Assembly (NCBI RefSeq): GCF_034531395.1 | Contig: NZ_JARVCO010000012.1 | Location: forward strand, 186,001 to 250,000 | Source: Pontiella agarivorans | GTDB lineage: Bacteria > Verrucomicrobiota > Kiritimatiellia > Kiritimatiellales > Pontiellaceae | Direction: 5' to 3' | DNA length: 64,000 nt | Part shown: in pieces, positions 53,978-62,246 of the stretch | Layout: the number at the start of each line of letters is the position of its first letter | Position numbering within the stretch: the stretch's first letter is position 1 | Program-made: the position numbers and the translations under genes | Notes under the pieces: generated by a model | What the model saw: the letters and a program-made list of their open reading frames with translations, nothing else | What the model was told of the DNA's origin: nothing | Databases searched by the model: none

Positions 53978-54544
53978 ATGATTAGACACAGTTTTATCTT
54001 CGGTTTGGCCGTTGCGGCTTTATGTGGGTTGGGCTCCAGCCGTGTTATGGGCCAAGAGGTTTATTCTGAGGGGAGCTCCGCGCTTATTGCCGAGTCAGCG
54101 GCGGCAGTGAACAGCGCGAAAGCTGAGGTTGAAAAGGCCCGCATAGCCATTGCAGAGGGTAAGCAGTTCATTGCGGCAATACCTGAAGATTCACCGTTGA
54201 TGACTGATGTGGCTATGGTTCTTGAAGCGGCCTCTGAAAACTGGAAAATTGCAATTGATTCGATGAAAGGCGCTCAAGAAAGTGCTGATAAAATTGCAAC
54301 GGCTTCCTCCGATGAAATTGCTAGTGATTATGCCCTGCTTGCAAAAGTGAATGCAGGGGTTGCTCATTCCGGCGCCAAAGTGGTTCAAATTGCTCTGCTC
54401 TATATTGAAGCTGTTTCAGAGGACAGAGCGGAAGCGTTGCCTGTTATGCGTGCGTCGCTGCAGGATGCATTGGCCTCCAGTTCTCAGGTTCAGTTCAACT
54501 ATGACCGAGTTAAAAAAATTATTGCTCGAAAATATTCCAAATAA
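53978..54544 (+). CDS. Exported helical protein A, unknown
   Basis: A 188-residue protein with a signal peptide to about residue 25 (VMGQEVY). The mature part is almost wholly alpha-helical and Ala/Ser/Glu-rich (AAAVNSAKAEVEKARIAIAE), with no cysteines. The ribosome site AGGATAGGGG is good. It resembles the next gene in size and composition but not clearly in sequence. It may be a matrix or periplasmic coiled protein of the polysaccharide export locus (inference). Confidence 0.75.
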   Translation: MIRHSFIFGLAVAALCGLGSSRVMGQEVYSEGSSALIAESAAAVNSAKAEVEKARIAIAEGKQFIAAIPEDSPLMTDVAMVLEAASENWKIAIDSMKGAQESADKIATASSDEIASDYALLAKVNAGVAHSGAKVVQIALLYIEAVSEDRAEALPVMRASLQDALASSSQVQFNYDRVKKIIARKYSK

Positions 54545-54560
54545 TAAGGAGAGAGGGACT

Positions 54561-55118
54561 ATGAAAAAACTTTCCAAAATAATGCTGGTTACTATCAGTT
54601 TAGGCTGCTCTGTGCTTAATACATTTGCTGTTGATTCAGCCGGTGCTGCGGGTGATTTGTCTGAAATTGCAAAAATATCGGTAGACGCCAAGGTTGCATT
54701 GGCTGAGGCGGCTAAGGCTGGCAATGCCGATCAAGTTGCAGAGGCTGGTGAGCGTTCGGATGCTGTTGATGCTGCCATGGCCATGGCATTGGAGGCTTAT
54801 TCGTCAATGGAAAAGGCGGTAGAGAGTGGTGATGAAGATGCCGCACAATCAGCTGTTGATGATATTGCAGCTGCCGTTCAGAAGGCCAAGGATGCGCTCA
54901 ATGGAGTTATTTCGCAAGATGTGAAAGAGGCTGTTAAAGATTGGAATGAAGCGAATGAAAATGCGGGAGGAAGTGCTAGGAGACCGTATGATATTCCGAA
55001 TATTTATGATGTTCCTTGGGATTCTGATCAGGTAAGAGGTTTTTATCAGCAGCAGTTTGCCAATCTCTGGGTTTCTTTGGGTATTTCTCCTAGTGATTCG
55101 GAAGCTACGCCGGAATAA
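54561..55118 (+). CDS. Exported helical protein B, unknown
   Basis: A 185-residue protein with a signal peptide to about residue 23 (NTFAVD), an Ala-rich acidic helical region (AKISVDAKVALAEAAKAGNA; DAAQSAVDDIAAAVQKAKDA) and a distinct C-terminal part rich in Tyr/Pro (RRPYDIPNIYDVPWDSDQV). The start has GGAGAGAGGG. It follows helical protein A by 16 bases. Function unknown. Confidence 0.75.
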   Translation: MKKLSKIMLVTISLGCSVLNTFAVDSAGAAGDLSEIAKISVDAKVALAEAAKAGNADQVAEAGERSDAVDAAMAMALEAYSSMEKAVESGDEDAAQSAVDDIAAAVQKAKDALNGVISQDVKEAVKDWNEANENAGGSARRPYDIPNIYDVPWDSDQVRGFYQQQFANLWVSLGISPSDSEATPE

Positions 55119-55168
55119 ACGGACTTTTGAAAAGTATTAATTTAGGTTGTTTAAGGGAGTTACACATT

Positions 55169-56356
55169 ATGACGAATAGAACACTTCAAGTGCTCATTGC
55201 TCTCACGTTTGTTTCCGCTGCGTCTTTTGCGGCAAAAGAACGTGTAATCCGTTTTCAGAATCATGTCCGCATCGGATACGATGATAATATTTATCAGACG
55301 AAAAATGCGACTGATTCTGGGTTTATCACGGATATTATTAATCTCTCTGCTAAGTTTAATTTTTCGTCCCGAACTGATGCGTTGGTTTACTGGGAACCGG
55401 AGTTCCAGTATCGTTTCGATGCTGATCCGGAATTTGTGAGCTATCAGAATTTGTATGCTCAGCTGAATCATGCTCTTTCGCAGCGCACGTTCCTGACGCT
55501 TTCTGACCGATTCCGTTATCAGCAGAAAGACGGGCAGTCAGATTATGCCTCACAGGATAACCAGAATTATTTCGAAAATGATTTATTGGGTTCTGTTGAT
55601 TATACCCTGAATGAAGTAAGTTTCATTAAGCTTGGTTTGGGATACGAATTTCGAATCTGGGATGACAGTGACTATGGTGAGTGGCAAGGTAGTGCCGGCG
55701 GTGGTAATAACTATGATCTGTTCAAGGCGGATGGTTCGTATTTTCGTCAGCTGAACCCTGAAAAAACCCAGATTATGGGTGGTGTTAATTATGGAAGCCT
55801 CACTTATGACGGAGATCGCGGGGGTTATGATTCGGTTACCTTCCTTGTGGGTGCGGATCAGAACTTCACTCCTACCGTTTCCGGTTTCGGACGTGTTGGT
55901 TATACGCTGACTTCTGTTGATAATGCGGGTGGAGGAAGTGAAGATACCTCTTCTCCATATCTTTCGACGGGCTTGGAGGTTAATCCTTCTGCCCGTACCA
56001 GTGTCACTACCTCTCTCGGATACTCGCTATATCGTTCGCAAAACAGTATCTACAATGCGCAAGATCGCTTCAATGTAACGCTTGGTGCGCGTCATGATAT
56101 TACAGCAAAAATCGCCCTTTCGAGTTCGTTGAGTTATATCTACAGCTACTATGATGGTTCCTATGCGTTGGCTGGTTCCGGTAGTAATGCGAAGGATAAC
56201 TTTGTTTCTTTGGGTTTGCGTTGCTCCTATCAGGTTAACCGTAATAACTTCGTTGAATTGGGGTATTTGTTCCGTACTCGCAATGTTTCCGGGAACACAG
56301 CCCTCAATGATTGGGACGGTAATCGTCTTGATGCAGCCTGGAGACTGCGCCTGTAG
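55169..56356 (+). CDS. Outer-membrane beta-barrel protein, EpsL/OMP-like
   Basis: A 395-residue protein with a signal peptide to about residue 22 (ASFAAK). The rest is a run of amphipathic strands with aromatic ends (NHVRIGYDDNIYQT, SYFRQLNPEKTQIMGGV, LGYSLYRSQNSIYNA) and a C terminus WRLRL. Barrels of this type accompany Wzc and Wza in exopolysaccharide operons and probably form the outer-membrane export or modification channel. The ATG at 55169 has an AAGGGAG site; the longer TTG frame is rejected. Confidence 0.85.
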   Translation: MTNRTLQVLIALTFVSAASFAAKERVIRFQNHVRIGYDDNIYQTKNATDSGFITDIINLSAKFNFSSRTDALVYWEPEFQYRFDADPEFVSYQNLYAQLNHALSQRTFLTLSDRFRYQQKDGQSDYASQDNQNYFENDLLGSVDYTLNEVSFIKLGLGYEFRIWDDSDYGEWQGSAGGGNNYDLFKADGSYFRQLNPEKTQIMGGVNYGSLTYDGDRGGYDSVTFLVGADQNFTPTVSGFGRVGYTLTSVDNAGGGSEDTSSPYLSTGLEVNPSARTSVTTSLGYSLYRSQNSIYNAQDRFNVTLGARHDITAKIALSSSLSYIYSYYDGSYALAGSGSNAKDNFVSLGLRCSYQVNRNNFVELGYLFRTRNVSGNTALNDWDGNRLDAAWRLRL

Positions 56357-56445
56357 TAACTGGGTCTTATTTTAAGATTTGATTTGAATGACAAGGTGGT
56401 GAGGTTTACCTTCACCATCTTGATTTTTTGAATGGAGAGCATTTT

Positions 56446-58542
56446 ATGAGCAATGAGACGGCGCAGCAGTCGAGTACCCTTCACTTTCTCGACTATTGGC
56501 GTGTAATTCGGTCAAGGAAAGAGATCGTTCTGGCAGTCGCCATTCTCGTTGTGTTGACGGGTACAGTTTATACATTGATGCTCCCCAGCATTTATGCTTC
56601 ATCGGTTCGAATATCCGTGTCTGAGGATGCTCCTGAAATTAATCCTTTCGCCGTTCAGCAATCTTATTATTCCTCATACAACCCCTATTTTCTTCGTACC
56701 CAGTTCGAAATTCTTACTTCGAAACCCATTTTGTACGAGGTGATAAACCGGCTTAACCTTCAGGAAGAATGGGGGAGTAGCGGCGAAAAACTGACTCGGG
56801 ATGTTGCTCATAAGATTCTGGCTAACAGTATTGATGTTTTTCAGCAACGCGATACTACGCTTATCGTTATTAACGTGAGACGTGATGACCCGGAAGAGGC
56901 TGCTGATATCGCCAATGAATTGGCTGAAGTTTACCGCGACTCCCGCCTGGATCTCGCAATCAAAAGTGCCCGCGGCGCCATCGATAAAATTGATGAGGCT
57001 TTGAAAGAACAGGCACGAAGAGTTGAGGCCGTCGAAGAAGAGGTGCAGCAAATTCGTGAAAATTTGGATATTGCTGTGGTCGGAGCCGAGGGCAGTATCG
57101 ATGTCGAAGATATTCGAATGCAGCAGTTAGAGGGAGACCGTCTTGTTGCTCAGGAGCAAATGCTGGAGAAAAAAGGTCTATTGGAAATCCTGGATAACCT
57201 TAAGGATGATGATCTGATGAAACGCGCCTCCCGCATTACATTTGATCAGTTTGTGATGACCACAATACAGCAGTTGCAGGATATTGATGTGCAACTGAGT
57301 TCCCTTGATGCGGATTATGGAACAAATCATCCGGAAGTTAAACGGTACCGTTTACAGAAAAAGCGGCTTGAAGAGTCGCTGAAAAATCATCTCAGTAACC
57401 TTCGCCTGAGTCTGGAAACAGAATATCTGATTGCTCAGAATAAATTCGAAAGCCTTGATAAGGCATTGGCATCGGTCAGAACGGAAACCATTGAGTCTCA
57501 GGGAGCAAAGTACCGCCCGTTTCGTAATGCGCTGGCAGATCTTGAAACAGAGCGTTTTATTTATAATCAGTTGAAATCCAAACACCGACAGGAAATTATC
57601 ACGCTAGAAGTACCCCGAAATCCAGTAGAAATTATTGATGTCGCAGAGCCGAATCGGCGTCAAGTGAGCCCGAATCTTTTCATGAATGTTCTGTTGAGCA
57701 TTTTTGTGGGGCTGGGTGCCGGTGTTGGTCTGGCGTACTTCATTGAGTATCTTGATACCTCCATCAAAACAGCGGATGATGTGGAACGTATTCTCGGGCT
57801 TCCGGTTCTTGGTTTGATTCCTCAGAAAGTTCGCCCCTTGATTGAAGAGGGTCCTGACAGTGAGCATGCGGAATCCTACCGTGTCCTTCGAACAAATCTG
57901 GCATTTACTGAAGGTGGATCTAATCGAGGTGCTTTTTCGGTGCTGTCAAGCGGCGCAGGCGAGGGTAAATCGACGACATGTTTCAATTTGGCATTTGTCT
58001 GTGCACAGCAGGGGGAAAAAGTTTTGCTGGTTGATGCCGACTTGCGGCGGCCGGTTCAGCATACTATTCTGGGTGTATCCAATCGTTTCGGTCTGACAAA
58101 TGTTCTGTTGCGTGACGTCCCCGTGGAAGAAGCCATCAAGGCGACCAGTGTTCCGAATCTGCACTTTCTTCCGAGCGGCCGTTTGCCGCGAACTTCGCTG
58201 GGTGTATTGGACCCGAAACGCATTGGTGAACTGATTTCCAGCCTGAAGTCCAAGTACGATGTGGTATTGATTGATACACCCCCTTTGGTGGGGATCAGTG
58301 ATTCTTCGATCATTGCCAAGGAAACCGACGGGGCGATTATCGTGGTGCAGTACCGTAAATACCCGCGTGATATGCTGATAAAAGCAAAAGCTATGATTGA
58401 AACGTTGGGTGTTAATGTCGTTGGAGCAGTGCTGAATAACATTAATGTGATGCGAGATGATTATTATTATTACTATCACTCGTATTATTCGGACTACTAT
58501 CATAGTTCTCAAAGTGAAGAACTGGATGAGAGTGGTGCGTAA
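56446..58542 (+). CDS. Wzc-type polysaccharide co-polymerase/tyrosine autokinase
   Basis: A 698-residue inner-membrane protein. Helices near 24-45 and 410-430 enclose a Wzz-type periplasmic domain with long coiled coils. The C-terminal BY-kinase has Walker A SSGAGEGKST (about 501-510), Walker A prime VDADLRRPV, Walker B VVLIDTPPLVG, and a Tyr-rich tail (YYYYYHSYYSDYYH) as the autophosphorylation cluster. It controls polymer chain length and export with the Wza-like gene 34 bases downstream. The start with GGAGAG was chosen over one six codons upstream. Confidence 0.94.
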   Translation: MSNETAQQSSTLHFLDYWRVIRSRKEIVLAVAILVVLTGTVYTLMLPSIYASSVRISVSEDAPEINPFAVQQSYYSSYNPYFLRTQFEILTSKPILYEVINRLNLQEEWGSSGEKLTRDVAHKILANSIDVFQQRDTTLIVINVRRDDPEEAADIANELAEVYRDSRLDLAIKSARGAIDKIDEALKEQARRVEAVEEEVQQIRENLDIAVVGAEGSIDVEDIRMQQLEGDRLVAQEQMLEKKGLLEILDNLKDDDLMKRASRITFDQFVMTTIQQLQDIDVQLSSLDADYGTNHPEVKRYRLQKKRLEESLKNHLSNLRLSLETEYLIAQNKFESLDKALASVRTETIESQGAKYRPFRNALADLETERFIYNQLKSKHRQEIITLEVPRNPVEIIDVAEPNRRQVSPNLFMNVLLSIFVGLGAGVGLAYFIEYLDTSIKTADDVERILGLPVLGLIPQKVRPLIEEGPDSEHAESYRVLRTNLAFTEGGSNRGAFSVLSSGAGEGKSTTCFNLAFVCAQQGEKVLLVDADLRRPVQHTILGVSNRFGLTNVLLRDVPVEEAIKATSVPNLHFLPSGRLPRTSLGVLDPKRIGELISSLKSKYDVVLIDTPPLVGISDSSIIAKETDGAIIVVQYRKYPRDMLIKAKAMIETLGVNVVGAVLNNINVMRDDYYYYYHSYYSDYYHSSQSEELDESGA

Positions 58543-58576
58543 AAATTAAGGCATAATAGTTCTGGGGATTGTAGCC

Positions 58577-59191
58577 ATGCGTAATTTTATTTTTTTAATC
58601 GTAGTTTTGTGTTCCACCCTGCTTACAGGCTGTGTAATTCAACCTGTTAACCCGTTGGGTGACGATTCTGATTTCAGCATCATAGAGCGGGAGACCGGTG
58701 ATATTGCAAAACCGGGGGCACTGATTCTGAAAGCATTAGACCCGCTTTACATTCGGTTTAGCGGTATTTTGGAACAACAGCAGCTTGAAGCAACCATAGA
58801 TGAGAACGGCGAGATCAGCCTGTTGCATCTGGATCCGATCATGGCTGCTGGTTTAACTCCGTCACAGTTGGCATCTAAAATCGAGCGATCCTATATTGAG
58901 GGTGGAATTTATAAAACGGTATCGGTAAATGTCACAATGACCGCGAAAGTTTTTTATGTTCAGGGTGAAGTGAATCAGCCAGGGCAGTTTCCGCTTTCGA
59001 GTGGAACAACGCTTCTGCAGGCGATAGCGGGTGCCCGCGGTTATACACCATTTGCCTGGGAAAGCCGGGTAACGATCACGCGACATGGTAAAGTTTATCG
59101 GTTCAATATGAAAGATTTGGAAGAGAACCCGTCTCTGGATGTTAAGATTGATGCCGGAGATGTCATTAAAGTGCCGCAGAAACCTTGGTAG
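58577..59191 (+). CDS. Wza-type polysaccharide export lipoprotein, short form
   Basis: A 204-residue outer-membrane lipoprotein (lipobox LTGC, about residue 16). A polysaccharide-export domain (about 50-125, PLYIRFSGILEQQQLEATID) is followed by one SLBB-type domain (about 130-200, VYVQGEVNQPGQFPL-like stretch FYVQGEVNQPGQFPL). It lacks the C-terminal amphipathic helix and extra SLBB domain of Escherichia coli Wza, so it may use the nearby beta-barrel as its outer-membrane pore (inference). Confidence 0.92.
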   Translation: MRNFIFLIVVLCSTLLTGCVIQPVNPLGDDSDFSIIERETGDIAKPGALILKALDPLYIRFSGILEQQQLEATIDENGEISLLHLDPIMAAGLTPSQLASKIERSYIEGGIYKTVSVNVTMTAKVFYVQGEVNQPGQFPLSSGTTLLQAIAGARGYTPFAWESRVTITRHGKVYRFNMKDLEENPSLDVKIDAGDVIKVPQKPW

Positions 59192-59211
59192 CCTAAAAGG
59201 GGAGGACGGAC

Positions 59212-59841
59212 ATGAATGAGCCGGCCCCAGTGCGTCGTTTCGGTTTATTCGGAGGATCATTTGATCCAGTCCACAGTGGTCATTTGATTATCGCACAGGA
59301 TGCGGCGGAAAAGCTGGAACTCGATCAGGTTGTTTTCATTCCAGCCGCTATTCCACCACATAAGCAGCATCTTCAGCAGGCATCGGCCGAACACCGGTTG
59401 AATATGCTGAAGCTAGCGCTTAAAAGCGACCGTCGCTTTTTTGTTTCCGATGTAGAGATAAGCCGTGGCGGTGTTTCGTATTTCGTGGATACGGTAAGCA
59501 GTATGAAGCGAGATATGCCGGCCGCAGAACTTTTTCTGATTGTCGGCAGTGATACGCTCGTGGATCTGCACAATTGGTATCGCATAGATGAGATCATGAA
59601 ATACTGTGAAATCACCTCATTTTTGCGGCCGGGTGAAGATGACATAAAGAGTATTAAGCAAAAGGTCGCTCTCACAGATCCCTTGAGACAGAGGGTGCTT
59701 GCCAATACATTTGAATCCCATATGGTAGGCATTTCCTCGTCTGAAATCAGAATGCGTATAGCCGAAGGACTGGGGATTCGTTATCTGGTATCTGCCGAAG
59801 TGGAACAGTACATTTTTGAGCACGGTCTTTATCAGGGTTGA
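59212..59841 (+). CDS. nadD: Nicotinate-nucleotide adenylyltransferase
   Basis: Transfers AMP from ATP to nicotinate mononucleotide in NAD synthesis. The 209 residues contain the nucleotidyltransferase HxGH-type loop GLFGGSFDPVHSGHL and the family C terminus SSSEIRMRIAEGLGIRYLV (S in ISSSEIR). Strong GGGGAGG ribosome site. First gene of a housekeeping operon. Confidence 0.96.
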   Translation: MNEPAPVRRFGLFGGSFDPVHSGHLIIAQDAAEKLELDQVVFIPAAIPPHKQHLQQASAEHRLNMLKLALKSDRRFFVSDVEISRGGVSYFVDTVSSMKRDMPAAELFLIVGSDTLVDLHNWYRIDEIMKYCEITSFLRPGEDDIKSIKQKVALTDPLRQRVLANTFESHMVGISSSEIRMRIAEGLGIRYLVSAEVEQYIFEHGLYQG

Positions 59842-59849
59842 AAGGAACA

Positions 59850-60206
59850 ATGGAAAAAACAGATTTACAAATCATAGAAGAGGTGGTCGCTTTTTTGGAT
59901 GACCGGAAAGCGGAGAATATCGTGACGCTTGATCTTCGCGAACATGCAAATATTGCCGATTATTTCGTCATTGCAACGGGGGCGAATAAACCGCATCTCA
60001 AGGCATTGTATGACGGCCTGCAGAAATTATTCAAAGGTGCGGGATTTAAAGGTTTCCATAAAGAAGGTGTTCCGGACAGCGGCTGGATGATTATGGATTA
60101 TCACGGCATCATGGTACACATTTTTGAGCAGGAATTGCGGGAATTCTACGATCTGGAAAAACTGTGGAAGGACGCACCCCGTGTGGCAGTGGGAGGGGAG
60201 CAATAA
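59850..60206 (+). CDS. rsfS: Ribosome silencing factor RsfS
   Basis: A 118-residue protein of the RsfS/Iojap family, which binds L14 and blocks subunit joining when nutrients are scarce. Family segments are VTLDLREHANIADYFVIATG and GWMIMDYHGIMVHIF. It starts eight bases after nadD ends, and its stop overlaps the cysS ATG by one base. The ATG at 59850 with AAAGGA is preferred to a TTG at 59838. Confidence 0.95.
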   Translation: MEKTDLQIIEEVVAFLDDRKAENIVTLDLREHANIADYFVIATGANKPHLKALYDGLQKLFKGAGFKGFHKEGVPDSGWMIMDYHGIMVHIFEQELREFYDLEKLWKDAPRVAVGGEQ

Positions 60207-61606
60207 TGGCGTTCAGAATTTATAATACAATGAGCCGGAAAAAAGAGGAACTGGTTCCGATTGATGGCCGGCACATCCGCATGTATACCTGCGGACCCAC
60301 GGTTTATAACTATGCACACATTGGAAATTTCCGGGCCTACATGTTTGAAGACCTGTTGCGTCGTTATATCAAATTCTGCGGATTTGAAGTTACACAGGTT
60401 CAGAATCTCACGGATGTAGATGACAAAACCATCCGATCCTCGATTGAGCAGGGGCTTCCGCTGAAAGAATATACGAAAACTTATATTGATGCTTTTTTTG
60501 AGGATCTCAGAACGCTGAATATCGAACCGGCTGAGCATTATCCGGCGGCAACGGATTATGTTTCCGAAATGATTTCGATTATCGAGACGCTGTTTGAGAA
60601 AGGGTATGCCTATCAGTCTGACGACGGTTCCGTCTACTACAGCATTGATAAATTTAAAGAGTATGGAAAGCTGGCGCATCTCGATCGCGAGGGAATGCAG
60701 TCTGGTGCTCGAGTTTCTCAGGATGAGTACGATAAAGATAACGCCGCCGACTTTGCGTTATGGAAAGCGTACGTTCCCGAAGACGGTGATGTGGTTTGGG
60801 ATTCGCCTTGGGGCAAAGGCCGGCCCGGCTGGCATATCGAATGTTCTGCCATGAGCATGAAGCTTCTGGGCGAGAGTTTTGATATTCATACCGGAGGCGT
60901 AGATAATATTTTTCCTCATCACGAAGATGAGATTGCCCAGTCAGAGGCGGCAACCGGAAAAACCTATTCTAAATACTGGATGCACTGCGGATATTTGGTG
61001 GTAGACGGACGCAAAATGTCTAAATCGCTGGGGAACTTTCACACGTTGCGTGAAATTCTGGATATGGGTTATACCGGTCGCGAAGTACGCTATGAACTGC
61101 TTTCTTCGCACTATCGGCAATCGCTCAACTTTGCCTTTAAATCGCTGGGTGCCAATCGGGCGGCTCTTAAGCGCCTGGATGAATTTTATGCGAATATCAA
61201 AGAGGCCATTGGTACTGAGGCCGATGCCGGAGAACTGCCGGAATGGGCGCAGAATACGCGTGCAGATTTTGCGGCAGCGATGGACGATGACATGAATATT
61301 TCAGGGGCAATGGCTGCTGTCTTCGATGCGGTGCATGCCGGGAACAAGGCGATGGCGGAGAAGCCGATAAGCGGAGCAGAAGCTCTGGCGGTTTCCAACC
61401 TCTGGAAAGAACTTGATGCCGTACTCGGTCTGCTGATTCCTCAGGAGGAAGAGGTTCCGGCTGAGGTAAACGAGTTGCTGGAAGCCCGGACCAAAGCTCG
61501 GGCAGATAAGGACTGGGGGGAATCCGATCGTATTCGGGATCGTCTGGCTGAACTGGGCTGGACAGTGAAGGATACCCCCGAAGGACCCAAACTCCGGAAA
61601 CTCTGA
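60206..61606 (+). CDS. cysS: Cysteinyl-tRNA synthetase
   Basis: Class I synthetase of 466 residues charging tRNA-Cys. Zinc ligands begin with MYTCGPTVYNYAHIGN (HIGH-type loop), ECSAMS carries another, and HHEDE is present. The KMSKS loop is KMSKSLGN. It has the C-terminal DALR-like helical region. The ATG at 60206 follows GGGAGGGGAG. A TTCCA palindrome lies at 61393. Confidence 0.97.
   Translation: MAFRIYNTMSRKKEELVPIDGRHIRMYTCGPTVYNYAHIGNFRAYMFEDLLRRYIKFCGFEVTQVQNLTDVDDKTIRSSIEQGLPLKEYTKTYIDAFFEDLRTLNIEPAEHYPAATDYVSEMISIIETLFEKGYAYQSDDGSVYYSIDKFKEYGKLAHLDREGMQSGARVSQDEYDKDNAADFALWKAYVPEDGDVVWDSPWGKGRPGWHIECSAMSMKLLGESFDIHTGGVDNIFPHHEDEIAQSEAATGKTYSKYWMHCGYLVVDGRKMSKSLGNFHTLREILDMGYTGREVRYELLSSHYRQSLNFAFKSLGANRAALKRLDEFYANIKEAIGTEADAGELPEWAQNTRADFAAAMDDDMNISGAMAAVFDAVHAGNKAMAEKPISGAEALAVSNLWKELDAVLGLLIPQEEEVPAEVNELLEARTKARADKDWGESDRIRDRLAELGWTVKDTPEGPKLRKL
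61393..61407. repeat. TTCCA-N5-TGGAA palindrome, centre ACCTC
   Basis: Inside cysS; codons SNLWKE, frame T-TCC. Confidence 0.8.
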
Positions 61607-61607
61607 A

Positions 61608-62246
61608 ATGCCGGGTAAATTCATCACGTTCGAAGGTCCCGAGGGAAGCGGTAAATCGACGCAGATCCAATTGCTGGTTGAAAAGCTGGAACAACAGGGG
61701 ATTCGTGCAACCTGCAGTCGTGAGCCTGGCGGAACGGCTACCGGTGAACAGATCCGTAATCTGCTGCAGCACGATGCTGCCGGCGAGCCGCTGGCGGATC
61801 GGGCTGAGCTCTTGCTGTTCACTGCCAGTCGGGCACAATTGATGGACCGGGTCATTCTTCCGATTCTGGATACAGGGGACTGGGTGGTTTGCGATCGTTT
61901 CATTGATTCGACCATGGCCTATCAGGGATATGCCCGAGGCATGGATATCGCGACTCTGGATGCGATCAATGCATTTGCGATTTATGATAAGAAACCGGAT
62001 TTGACCATTCTGTTGGATCTCGACATTGAAGTCGGTTTCCAACGGTTGGAAAAACGCTATGCCGGATCGGGGGAATCACACGACCGCTTTGAGCTTGAGG
62101 CGCGCGATTTCCATCGCCGCGTGCGTGATGGATATCAACGATTGGCAGAACGGGAGGATGAAAGGTTCTGCGTGATTGATGCCAATTTACCGATTTCCGA
62201 GGTGGCTTCCGAGGTGTGGAATGCGGTCAAAGGAGCTCTGCTGTGA
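61608..62246 (+). CDS. tmk: Thymidylate kinase
   Basis: Phosphorylates dTMP to dTDP. The 212 residues have the P-loop FEGPEGSGKST, the DR motif in VCDRFIDSTMAYQG, and LDLDIEVGFQRL. It starts one base after the cysS stop. A TTCCA palindrome lies at 62037. Confidence 0.97.
   Translation: MPGKFITFEGPEGSGKSTQIQLLVEKLEQQGIRATCSREPGGTATGEQIRNLLQHDAAGEPLADRAELLLFTASRAQLMDRVILPILDTGDWVVCDRFIDSTMAYQGYARGMDIATLDAINAFAIYDKKPDLTILLDLDIEVGFQRLEKRYAGSGESHDRFELEARDFHRRVRDGYQRLAEREDERFCVIDANLPISEVASEVWNAVKGALL
62037..62051. repeat. TTCCA-N5-TGGAA palindrome, centre ACGGT
   Basis: Inside tmk; codons FQRLEK, frame TTC-CA. Confidence 0.8.
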
